Source: Agitococcus lubricus (GTDB lineage Bacteria; Pseudomonadota; Gammaproteobacteria; Pseudomonadales; Moraxellaceae). From it: a stretch of DNA of 64,000 nt. Every line of letters starts with the position of its first letter. Position 1 is the stretch's first letter. The notes beneath the pieces were generated by a model. That model was not told the DNA's origin and did not search any database. It saw only the letters and a list, made by a program, of their open reading frames with translations. The translations under genes and the position numbers were made by a program. Of this stretch, positions 37,124-44,990 are shown piece by piece. The stretch is from positions 1 through 64,000 of the forward strand of contig NZ_QAON01000007.1 of assembly GCF_003051055.1 (NCBI RefSeq), given 5' to 3'.

Positions 37124-40100
37124 ATGGCCAGCAATTTGACACGTATATGTTCATTGTTAGGAAGACACCTTATGCTCCCCTTACATGACCTGCCCGAATT
37201 TGCTTATGACTTTCAATCATTACGTGATAGTTATCTTGCCGATGAGGCGCTGCTTGTCTCAGCTATTTATGGGAATGCAGGACTTAATACAGCGCAACGA
37301 GCACGAGTCAATCTCCTTGCTAATCAATTGATTAACCACGCACGTGATGGCCATCACCCTCTCTTTAACGAGTTTTTGCAACAATACCGTTTAGACAGTA
37401 AAGAGGGTCGAATTTTATTAACCTTAGCTGAAGCCTTATTACGTATTCCAGATAGTGTTAATCGTAATGCGTTAATCCATAGCTTGTTGCCCACAGCCGA
37501 TTGGTCTTTAGATGAAGATAACTCGGGTATGACCTTGGTATGGGCCAATAAAGCACTGAATTTAGCGCGTCGGTTTATACAAGAAGAAAACTTTCCTGAC
37601 GCATGGCATCAGCTTTTATTAAAATTAGGTGATAGCGTCATTCGCCCCGCTTTAAGTACAGGTATTCATTTAATTGCTAAACAATTTGTGATGGCAGAGA
37701 CCATTCCCGAAGCATTGGCCTTACGTCAACCTGATTTTCGTTACTCGTTTGATTGTTTAGGCGAAGCCGCACAAACAGATGCCGATGCAAAACAGTATTG
37801 GCAACAATACCAATCCGCCTTGGAGTATTTGGCCACCCACCAACGTACTGATACATTAATTCATCGTGACAGTATTTCGATTAAATTATCGGCTTTGCAT
37901 CCCCGTTATGAAGCCAAAAACTGGGCTGAGCTTCAACAACAATTAGTACCACAACTACTCAAACTCGTACAGTTTGCCGCAGAGGCTGGCATTCCTATTA
38001 CCTTTGATGCAGAAGAAAGTGAGCGTTTAGAGCTAAGTCTGGCCTTATATGCGGATATTGTGCAACGACCTGAGTTTAAGCATTATCACGGCTTAGGCAT
38101 TGCTGTTCAGGCTTATCAGAAACGTGCTCCTGCGGTGATTGACTGGTTAATCAAACTGAGCCATCAAACAGGCCAACGTTTAGCTATTCGTTTAGTCAAA
38201 GGCGCTTATTGGGATTATGAAATCAAACGTAGCCAACAATTAGGCCTCAGCGACTATCCTGTATTTACCCGTAAATTGCATACCGATATTTGCTATTTGC
38301 ATTGTGCACGCCAATTACTCAAACACAGTACCCATATTTGGCCACAGTTTGCGACTCACAATGCGCACACCTTAGCTTGGCTAGACATTGTGGCTCAAGA
38401 CCTTGACCGCGACTACGAAGTTCAACACCTTGTTGGCATGGGTGATAACATTCATCAGGCTTTTGGGGAGGCTTGTCATCGACCAACACGCATATACGCC
38501 CCCATAGGCCGATTTGATACCTTACTGCCTTATTTAGTACGTCGATTACTCGAAAATGGCAGTTCGCAATCTTTTGTCAATCAACTAGCAAATCATCATA
38601 TAACCAGTGAACAGTTAACTAAAGACCCCGTCACACGTTTAGCAGAAGGTAAAATTGCACCACACCCTAAGCTAGCTAAACCCTCTGATTTATTTTTACC
38701 ACGCCCAAGCAGTGTTGGTATCAGCCCAGCAGACATGAATGGATTAGCGGAACTAAGAGAACAGCTCATTCGCTTTCATCATCAAACATGGACTGCGGGT
38801 CAATATCCCTCAACAGGACATTTATTGGGCGAAACCAGACATAGCCCTGTTGATAAACACCGTATATTGGGAACGGTGCATGCGCATAGCGCACATGATG
38901 TCGATAATGCGTATGTCGTAGCGGAAAAAGCCTTTCAGCACTGGCGATGCTATCCTGTGACTAGCCGTGCTGATTGTTTGCGTATGATGGCGGAACAACT
39001 CCAACAGTACCAAGCTGAGCTACTGTATTTATTGATGATGGAGGCTGGCAAAATACTAGAAGATGCGTTAGGCGAATGGCGAGAAGCGATTGATTTGTGC
39101 TATTTCTATGCTCAAGAAGCCGAACGACTACAACAAACTCATCAACTACCTCATATCAGTGGCGAAGCGAACTATCTACAGTTAATGCCACGCGGTATTT
39201 TTGCTTGTATTAGTCCGTGGAACTTTCCATTAGCTATTTTTATCGGTCAAATCGCGGCTGCCTTAGTCACGGGTAATGCAGTGATTGCTAAGCCTGCACA
39301 TCAGACACCGTTTATTGCTCAACGCTGTGTTGAATTATGGCAGCACAGTGGCCTACCACAAGGCCTATTACAACTGCTGTTTGGGAGCAGCCAAGAACTC
39401 TCTGCACCGTTATTACAACATCCCTTACTCGCAGGGGTTGTGTTTACAGGTTCTACGCACAGTGCACAGGCCATTAATCAGGCACTTGCCCATCGACAAG
39501 CTGCCATCTTACCCTTGATTGCAGAAACAGGTGGCATCAACGCCATGATTGCCGATAGCTCGGCGCTGGTGGAGCAAGTCATTCAAGACGCCGTTAACTC
39601 GGCGTTTAACAGTGCAGGGCAACGCTGTTCGGCACTACGCGTACTCTGGCTACAAAAAGAAATAGCCGACCACGTATTAAAAGGGATAGAAGGCGTACTC
39701 AACACATGGCGTATAGGCCATAGTTGTCGATTTCGCCACGATATGAGTGCAGTGATTGATGCTCAGAGTCAGGCACATTTACAACATTATTGCCAACACT
39801 TAATGTCTGTTGCTCATCGTCACTTCAAAGCGACACTCAGTCCTGCCTGTGTAAAGGGCTATTATGTTGCGCCACAGGTGTTTGTTATTGACCGTGAACA
39901 CCTTCCCTATCAAGAGGTATTTGGCCCGATTCTGCATGTCGTGACATGGAAGCAAAACGAATTAGCCGAGGTCGTGCAACACATCAATAGAACGGGTTAT
40001 GGCTTAACCCTTGCGATGCACAGTCGTATTAGCGCACATTTAGATTATGTACAACGACATATCAAAGTGGGTAATTTTTATATTAACCGTCATCAAATTG

Positions 40101-40264
40101 GTGCGCAGGTAGGATGTCAGCCCTTTGGCGGTGAAGGCTTGTCTGGCACAGGATTTAAGGCAGGCGGCAGTCACTACTTGTTACGCTTTTGTCACGAACG
40201 GGTGGTCAGCGATAATCTGACTGCGATTGGCGCAAATAATGACCTATTACAACTAGATGACTGA
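37124..40264 (+). CDS. putA: Bifunctional PutA: proline dehydrogenase / glutamate-semialdehyde dehydrogenase
   Basis: 1046 residues. Oxidises proline to glutamate in two steps. The helical N-terminal arm is followed by the FAD barrel (about 190-490: ISIKLSALHPRYEA, ITFDAEESERLELSL, RLVKGAYWDYEIKRSQ, EVQHLVGMGD). The ALDH domain (about 560-1020) has PWNFPLAIFIGQI, FTGSTHSAQAIN, the catalytic GQRCSALR (Cys835) and EVFGPILHV. It lacks the N-terminal ribbon-helix-helix repressor domain seen in E. coli and Pseudomonas PutA, so it should not self-repress. The length fits this non-DNA-binding class. Confidence 0.96.
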   Translation: MASNLTRICSLLGRHLMLPLHDLPEFAYDFQSLRDSYLADEALLVSAIYGNAGLNTAQRARVNLLANQLINHARDGHHPLFNEFLQQYRLDSKEGRILLTLAEALLRIPDSVNRNALIHSLLPTADWSLDEDNSGMTLVWANKALNLARRFIQEENFPDAWHQLLLKLGDSVIRPALSTGIHLIAKQFVMAETIPEALALRQPDFRYSFDCLGEAAQTDADAKQYWQQYQSALEYLATHQRTDTLIHRDSISIKLSALHPRYEAKNWAELQQQLVPQLLKLVQFAAEAGIPITFDAEESERLELSLALYADIVQRPEFKHYHGLGIAVQAYQKRAPAVIDWLIKLSHQTGQRLAIRLVKGAYWDYEIKRSQQLGLSDYPVFTRKLHTDICYLHCARQLLKHSTHIWPQFATHNAHTLAWLDIVAQDLDRDYEVQHLVGMGDNIHQAFGEACHRPTRIYAPIGRFDTLLPYLVRRLLENGSSQSFVNQLANHHITSEQLTKDPVTRLAEGKIAPHPKLAKPSDLFLPRPSSVGISPADMNGLAELREQLIRFHHQTWTAGQYPSTGHLLGETRHSPVDKHRILGTVHAHSAHDVDNAYVVAEKAFQHWRCYPVTSRADCLRMMAEQLQQYQAELLYLLMMEAGKILEDALGEWREAIDLCYFYAQEAERLQQTHQLPHISGEANYLQLMPRGIFACISPWNFPLAIFIGQIAAALVTGNAVIAKPAHQTPFIAQRCVELWQHSGLPQGLLQLLFGSSQELSAPLLQHPLLAGVVFTGSTHSAQAINQALAHRQAAILPLIAETGGINAMIADSSALVEQVIQDAVNSAFNSAGQRCSALRVLWLQKEIADHVLKGIEGVLNTWRIGHSCRFRHDMSAVIDAQSQAHLQHYCQHLMSVAHRHFKATLSPACVKGYYVAPQVFVIDREHLPYQEVFGPILHVVTWKQNELAEVVQHINRTGYGLTLAMHSRISAHLDYVQRHIKVGNFYINRHQIGAQVGCQPFGGEGLSGTGFKAGGSHYLLRFCHERVVSDNLTAIGANNDLLQLDD

Positions 40265-40323
40265 AAAGATAGCAAAATGCGCTTATAAAACAAGCAAACG
40301 CATTGTTTTTTTGCATCTAGCAT

Positions 40324-40352
40324 TTGACAATTATGACATGGATAAATATTAT
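40324..40352 (+). promoter_or_regulatory. Promoter of tRNA-Ala/tRNA-Glu
   Basis: Consensus TTGACA (40324-40329), 17-nt spacer, TATTAT (40347-40352), then GTGCGCC. The tRNA begins 26 nt after the -10. A typical strong stable-RNA promoter. Confidence 0.85.
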
Positions 40353-40377
40353 GTGCGCCTCACGATGTGATGCATTC

Positions 40378-40453
<76 letters not shown>

Positions 40454-40479
40454 AATCCACATCCTGAACGAACCAGTAG

Positions 40480-40555
40480 GTCCCCATCGTCTAGAGGCCT
40501 AGGACATCGCCCTTTCACGGCGGTAACCGGGGTTCGAATCCCCGTGGGGACGCCA
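40480..40555 (+). tRNA. tRNA-Glu (TTC)
   Basis: 76 nt. Acceptor GTCCCCA/TGGGGAC, anticodon TTC in CCTTTCACGG, T-loop GGTTCGAATCC, encoded CCA. It follows tRNA-Ala by 26 nt; an intrinsic terminator begins 7 nt later. Confidence 0.96.
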
Positions 40556-40562
40556 AATTCTG

Positions 40563-40589
40563 AAAACCCGCTGTTAGCGGGTTTTTTTT
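40563..40589 (+). terminator. Intrinsic terminator of tRNA operon
   Basis: AAAACCCGC - TGTTA - GCGGGTTTTTTTT: GC-rich stem plus an 8-9 nt U-tract immediately after tRNA-Glu. Confidence 0.95.
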
Positions 40590-40821
40590 TAGGCCATTCA
40601 TATGCGTTTAGTGTTTATTTAACGACACGTTACGCTATGATGTGCCAACTATTTGATGAGCTGCTGATTTTTGGGTGTGATTACCTAGTATCATTCAAGG
40701 TTTAGCAGTATATAGCGTATGGATTATTGCGGTGACGCATACATCTTGTTCCGTATGGCAAGACACATGATAATTCACTACCGCCACACCTAAAGACGAT
40801 AAAAATTTATTGGGAACAGTT

Positions 40822-41259
40822 ATGTTTACACTGCATCCACGTTTAGCCGAAGACACCCTACCCTTAGGTGACTTTCCGTTAAGTACTTGTCGCCTGATGA
40901 ACGACATGCATTATCCTTGGTTGGTATTGGTTCCTCGTGTACCTAATATTCGTGAAGTTTATGAGCTTTCCGTACGCGACCAACACCAATTATTACGCGA
41001 ATCGTCATGGGTCAGCGAACAACTCGCTAAATACTTCCGTGCCGAAAAAATGAATGTTGCAACGATTGGTAACTTAGTACCACAACTACATGTCCATCAT
41101 GTTGTCCGTTATGCTAATGATGCCGCATGGCCACAACCTGTGTGGGGTAAACACCCTGCGATGCCTTATACTGCGGAGAATCTCGCTTTTATGCGTGAAA
41201 CCTTAATGTTGGCGTTTCGTGGCCGTGATGGTATTCCTTTTGAGTGGACACTCTCCTAA
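40822..41259 (+). CDS. HIT-domain nucleotide-binding protein
   Basis: 145 residues from ATG 40822 (GGGA about 7 nt upstream). HIT triad QLHVHHVVRY near residue 95 gives the H-x-H-x-H active site of nucleoside phosphate hydrolases and transferases. The N-terminal MFTLHPRLAEDTLPLGDFPLSTCRLMND and PWLVLVPRV are typical of the proteobacterial HIT subfamily. Specific substrate unknown. Convergent with the KdpE-like gene across a shared hairpin. Confidence 0.92.
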   Translation: MFTLHPRLAEDTLPLGDFPLSTCRLMNDMHYPWLVLVPRVPNIREVYELSVRDQHQLLRESSWVSEQLAKYFRAEKMNVATIGNLVPQLHVHHVVRYANDAAWPQPVWGKHPAMPYTAENLAFMRETLMLAFRGRDGIPFEWTLS

Positions 41260-41269
41260 ACACGCACTT

Positions 41270-41314
41270 ACGCACTAGCATGATATCTTCTATGATAGAT
41301 ATCTTTTAGTGCGT
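41270..41314. terminator. Bidirectional stem-loop between HIT gene and KdpE-like gene
   Basis: ACGCACTA (41270-41277) pairs with TAGTGCGT (41307-41314), enclosing a second stem GATATCT/AGATATC. It sits between convergent stops; U-tracts are short. Confidence 0.6.
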
Positions 41315-41343
41315 ATTTAGTCTTTCGATTGGTTGCCACTACC

Positions 41344-42039
41344 TTACTCTGTCGCTAGACGATAACCCAAACCAGGCTCGTTTAATAAATAACGCGGCTG
41401 CGTGGGGTCTCTCTCTAACTTACGACGCAATTGACGCATATAAATACGTAAATAATGGCCATCTTCTTCATGATGCGGCCCCCACACCTCACGTAATAAC
41501 TGCCTGTGCGTCACAATTTTACCCGTTTCTCTAACCAATACCGTTAATAAACGCCATTCGACAGGCGTAATATGTACCGTCTTTTCTCGTAAATAGGCTT
41601 CACACAATTGCGTATTAATCGATAAGTCCTCGTGCTGGTAGCTATAGATAGCGTCTTGAGTGTGAGCGGGCGAAAGCCGTCGTACCACCGAACGCATACG
41701 CGCCAACAATTCACTGACGCCAAAAGGCTTTGTTAAATAATCATCTGCGCCTGCATCGAGAGCCTTGACCTTTTGCTCCTCTTTGTCTCGTGCAGAAATG
41801 ACAATCAAGGCCGCCTGATTTACTTTCTTTAACATGGGGATTAATTGTGTTCCGTCTAAATCGGGTAATCCCAAATCTAATAACACGATATCCAGTTTAG
41901 AATCTCTGGCTACCTGAAATGCCGCATCGGCATTATTAACGGCAGTCACCAAATATCCCTGCTGACTTAACATGGTACGTAGCGTAATACGAATATGGTC
42001 GTCATCTTCTACTAATAAAATTTGCCATGCATTGTTCAT
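41344..42039 (-). CDS. KdpE-like OmpR-family response regulator
   Basis: 231 residues. The receiver domain has acidic pair in LLVEDDDHIR, phospho-Asp in IVLLDLGLPDLDGTQLIP and Lys in GADDYLTKPFGVSELLARMR. The C-terminal winged helix has LTPVEWRLL-type HITPVEWRLLTVL, HRQLLREVWGPHHEEDGHYLRIYMRQLRRKLE, closely KdpE-like. It is 18 nt from the kinase gene. No kdpFABC nearby, so the target may have shifted; I leave the symbol empty. Confidence 0.88.
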   Translation of the reverse strand: MNNAWQILLVEDDDHIRITLRTMLSQQGYLVTAVNNADAAFQVARDSKLDIVLLDLGLPDLDGTQLIPMLKKVNQAALIVISARDKEEQKVKALDAGADDYLTKPFGVSELLARMRSVVRRLSPAHTQDAIYSYQHEDLSINTQLCEAYLREKTVHITPVEWRLLTVLVRETGKIVTHRQLLREVWGPHHEEDGHYLRIYMRQLRRKLERDPTQPRYLLNEPGLGYRLATE

Positions 42040-42057
42040 AATTGCATCCCTTGATTA

Positions 42058-43518
42058 CTATCGATATAGAATGGATTCATCATCCGTTTCTATCACGGGT
42101 GTATGATGTGATATAGGCAAACTGAGAATGACGGTTGTGCCCTGCTGTGGCTTAGACTGAATCTCTAAACTGCCCTGATGGGCTTGAGCGATGGTTTTAC
42201 AAATACTTAACCCCAAACCAAAGCCTGTTTTTTGATAGTTCACACGGTAAAAAGGCTGACAGATTTTTTTTAACTCATCGTCACTCATTCCACAGCCTTG
42301 GTCGCTAACTGTCACCATAAGGCGTTGAGATTGTAAAAAAGCATGGATACTAATTTCACTGTAGTCAGGCGAATATTTACTGGCATTATCGAGTAAATTC
42401 ACTAATACGCGCTCTATTAATGTCCTATCGCATTGTATTAATGGCAAATCATCGGGCACACTGACGCGCAGATGCTGTGTTTTTAGGCGTCTTTTAACCG
42501 TCACTAAGGCATTAGCCACTAACTCCTCTAAGGCCTGCCACTCTTTTTTAATCAGATACTCGCCACTCTGCAAACGTGCCATTTCTAATAAATTTTCTAC
42601 CATGTTTTGCATGTGCAGAGACTCTTCATAAATGGCTTGGGATAAACACATGCGGGCTTCTGCCGACATACCTTGCTGCAATAAACTTGAAGATGCCCCA
42701 ATGATGGTTGCTAAGGGAGTGCGTAAATCATGAGAAATGGCATTTAAAATGGTATTACGTAAGGTCTCTTGCTCTATTTTTAATGAGGAGATATGTATTT
42801 TTTCTTGCAAGTTATTACGCTCAATCGTCAAAATCATTTGATAAACAATGGTTTGCAAGTGCTCGACTTGCTCCTTGCTGGCAATATGCTGGCTTTGACT
42901 AGCAAACGTCAATAAACCATAAAACTGATGGTCGACATAAATCGGAATCAACACATGGCTTTCTTCTCCTTGCTGAGAACGAAAAACTTTTGCGGCATTT
43001 TTTTCGGTTAAAATCCCGTATTGTGCTTGTGTTTGTAAGGCCTGTGCCGAACTGAGCAGTTCGGCTTTGGCTTGAAAAATCGTCGTAATATGTTCTAAGG
43101 TCACTTGTACAACCTGATGGTTGTCTAAACTATCTGCCAATGAAGCGGCTAATTGATATAAGGACGAGCTACGTAATTCACGCTGTTTAGACTCATGCAA
43201 TTTTTGTCTTAAACGGGTGGCCAAGGTACTAATTGTCGCTGCTGTCACCAACATACCGACTAAGGTAAACACATATTCTGCGGGTTTACGTGTAAACTCC
43301 ATATAAGGTGGCAGGTTTAAGTAATCAAACACAAAGACACTGCATAAACTAATAAAAATAGCCGCACCCAAACTGACAAAAAATGCCGTAATCACGACAG
43401 CAATCATATAAACCATGACTAAGCTACTTGGGTCAATAAAAGGCTGTACTGCGACTGACAGCAACAAAGCAGACAGCATAATGAGCAACGTAATCAAATG
43501 GTTATATTTTTTTAACAT
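42058..43518 (-). CDS. DUF4118/GAF sensor kinase, KdpD-like without the N-terminal KdpD/Usp module
   Basis: 486 residues, about half of E. coli KdpD (~890). Four TM helices form the DUF4118 bundle (about 8-105: SSLVMVYMIAVVITAFFVSLGAAIFISLCSVFVFDYLNLPP). A GAF-like domain follows (about 125-240), then HisKA with NAISHDLRTPLATIIGASSSLL, and HATPase (NLLDNASKYSP, GFGLGLSICKTIAQAHQG). The cytosolic KdpD and Usp domains that sense K+ and c-di-AMP are absent. Upstream is a divergently placed small lipoprotein gene. K+ sensing is therefore doubtful. Confidence 0.88.
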   Translation of the reverse strand: MLKKYNHLITLLIMLSALLLSVAVQPFIDPSSLVMVYMIAVVITAFFVSLGAAIFISLCSVFVFDYLNLPPYMEFTRKPAEYVFTLVGMLVTAATISTLATRLRQKLHESKQRELRSSSLYQLAASLADSLDNHQVVQVTLEHITTIFQAKAELLSSAQALQTQAQYGILTEKNAAKVFRSQQGEESHVLIPIYVDHQFYGLLTFASQSQHIASKEQVEHLQTIVYQMILTIERNNLQEKIHISSLKIEQETLRNTILNAISHDLRTPLATIIGASSSLLQQGMSAEARMCLSQAIYEESLHMQNMVENLLEMARLQSGEYLIKKEWQALEELVANALVTVKRRLKTQHLRVSVPDDLPLIQCDRTLIERVLVNLLDNASKYSPDYSEISIHAFLQSQRLMVTVSDQGCGMSDDELKKICQPFYRVNYQKTGFGLGLSICKTIAQAHQGSLEIQSKPQQGTTVILSLPISHHTPVIETDDESILYR

Positions 43519-43721
43519 GATTGAGCCTATGACGATTCAATATAAGAGTAACAAAGTTTTGTATCAGGTCATCATGCGGCGTTGAATTTTTACTGACTCT
43601 TTACTTGAGCATCGACCATAAAATCTTGATGATGCTGAGGGACGGGTTGTGCCAATAGACTGGTATCTACTGATACCGACAAGGGTAATTTTTTCATCCA
43701 TACTAGGGAGTTTACTTGGTC

Positions 43722-43991
43722 ATGACAATACACCATGTTTTTTACTCCTTATGCCTCTGCTGTGCGTTTTCTCTCTCCGCTTGCCATTCAACAGTAAAGG
43801 CTCCGCCTATGGCAAATGCCGTTGGCACAACTCCCATTACTTCTCCAACAGAAGCACCCGACGCCGTTGTTATGACCCGTATTATGTTATATTCACCTGA
43901 GCCAATGGCAGCCGAAGAACCTCCTAAGGTATCTAAGGCACTTATGCAACCGAAAAAAAAGCAAAAAAAGACTAAGAAATCAAAACCCTAG
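43722..43991 (+). CDS. Small putative lipoprotein
   Basis: 89 residues from ATG 43722; a TTG at 43716 lies closer to the GGGAG site. N-terminal hydrophobic segment ending in the lipobox LSAC (CAFSLSACHSTVK), then a Pro/Ala/Glu-rich middle and a strongly basic C-terminus (KKKQKKTKKSKP). No known family. The basic tail could contact peptidoglycan or LPS (inference). It is oriented away from the KdpD-like gene. Confidence 0.55.
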   Translation: MTIHHVFYSLCLCCAFSLSACHSTVKAPPMANAVGTTPITSPTEAPDAVVMTRIMLYSPEPMAAEEPPKVSKALMQPKKKQKKTKKSKP

Positions 43992-44016
43992 GCACTAGGG
44001 TAAAATTAAATAGCGG

Positions 44017-44757
44017 TTATTGTTTAATACGAAACGGCAAGCTAAACCACATCATCATTGCTAATATAAAACTCCCTATAGAGACATTAAAAACGAATGG
44101 CCACACTACTGGATTAGCTTGTAAGATGCTAATATCGGTCACATAAATCGTTTCGCATGCACCATTGCCCGTATCCGTACGTACCGTACTTGTGCCTCGG
44201 CTGAAATTAAAGCCGTGCTGATGACTGTATTTGGCTAAATACCCTTTGATATACACTTGGTCACCTAAACGAATTTGACTCAGTATTTGGGTCAAATGTG
44301 CATCACTTGCCAAAATATGGTTATTAGACATGCCTGTCTGTTTGAAGTTTCTAAACACGTCATTAGAGCGCGTAGAGAAATTACAGGTAAATTGTCCACT
44401 CCAAAACTTGAGTTGCTGATAAATATCAGAGCGTACATTGTCGCCCCATAACACACATAAATCACGAATATTTAATTTGTCTTGCCATGCTTGATGTAAA
44501 TAATCGCGCCACGACGTCGCATCGTGTTGACTGACCACCAAACCGTATAATTCATAACGATATAAAGGCTCAATAGTATAACGAATGCCTCCGACCGTTT
44601 TTTGAAATGCTGCTTGGTCAATTTCTTCTTGCTTAGGCTCTTGCCACAAGCGTGGTTGTATCACTTGATGCGACGGTAAATCGTGACGATGCCACCCTGC
44701 AAACAGCAACCAAAACAGGCTAAAAATCAGCCAACAACGAACCAGCTTGTGCGCCAT
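44017..44757 (-). CDS. Unrecognised membrane protein with two helices
   Basis: 246 residues from ATG 44757; the frame extends to a TTG at 44850 with no site. An N-terminal TM (KLVRCWLIFSLFWLLFAGW) and a C-terminal TM (VWPFVFNVSIGSFILAMMMWFSL) flank a periplasmic domain of about 185 residues. That domain contains YRYELYGLVVSQHDATSWRD, LCVLWGDN and an OB-fold-like GDQVYIKGYLAKYSH. Three Cys residues (in LCVLWG, FTCNF and GACETIY) could form a disulfide. I cannot assign a function. Confidence 0.7.
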   Translation of the reverse strand: MAHKLVRCWLIFSLFWLLFAGWHRHDLPSHQVIQPRLWQEPKQEEIDQAAFQKTVGGIRYTIEPLYRYELYGLVVSQHDATSWRDYLHQAWQDKLNIRDLCVLWGDNVRSDIYQQLKFWSGQFTCNFSTRSNDVFRNFKQTGMSNNHILASDAHLTQILSQIRLGDQVYIKGYLAKYSHQHGFNFSRGTSTVRTDTGNGACETIYVTDISILQANPVVWPFVFNVSIGSFILAMMMWFSLPFRIKQ

Positions 44758-44931
44758 TCTTTTTGCTCTATCACGCCTAAGACCACCGTCAATAGTATCA
44801 CTTGCCCCTTGGCTCAGCGTAGCCGAAATACGGTTATTACGCGAGCTCAACCTAAGTACTCAGGATTGATTTCAACTTCGCTCAATTATCCCACCGACCA
44901 CTGCACTCACCCTATACAACTCTAATGCAAT

Positions 44932-44963
44932 AAAAAAGCCTACAATTCGCACTGTAGGCTTTT
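44932..44963 (-). terminator. Intrinsic terminator of the fadBA-type operon
   Basis: On the minus strand AAAAGCCTACA - 8 nt - TGTAGGCTTTTTT: an 11-bp stem with U-tract, beginning 28 nt past the stop of the 3-hydroxyacyl-CoA dehydrogenase gene. Confidence 0.88.
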
Positions 44964-44990
44964 AATTGGCTTGATGCGAGTTTCAACTAA

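Noticed and set aside
40291-40305. CAAGCAAACGCATTG after putA as a third fatty-acid operator
   Set aside because: It lies between putA and a tRNA promoter, with no fatty-acid gene; the bases form the right part of a weak hairpin with a T-run that may terminate putA. Kept only as a caution on motif specificity.
41344-43518. Calling the pair kdpD/kdpE outright
   Set aside because: The kinase lacks the KdpD and Usp input domains and there is no kdp transporter nearby, so only KdpDE-like is supported.
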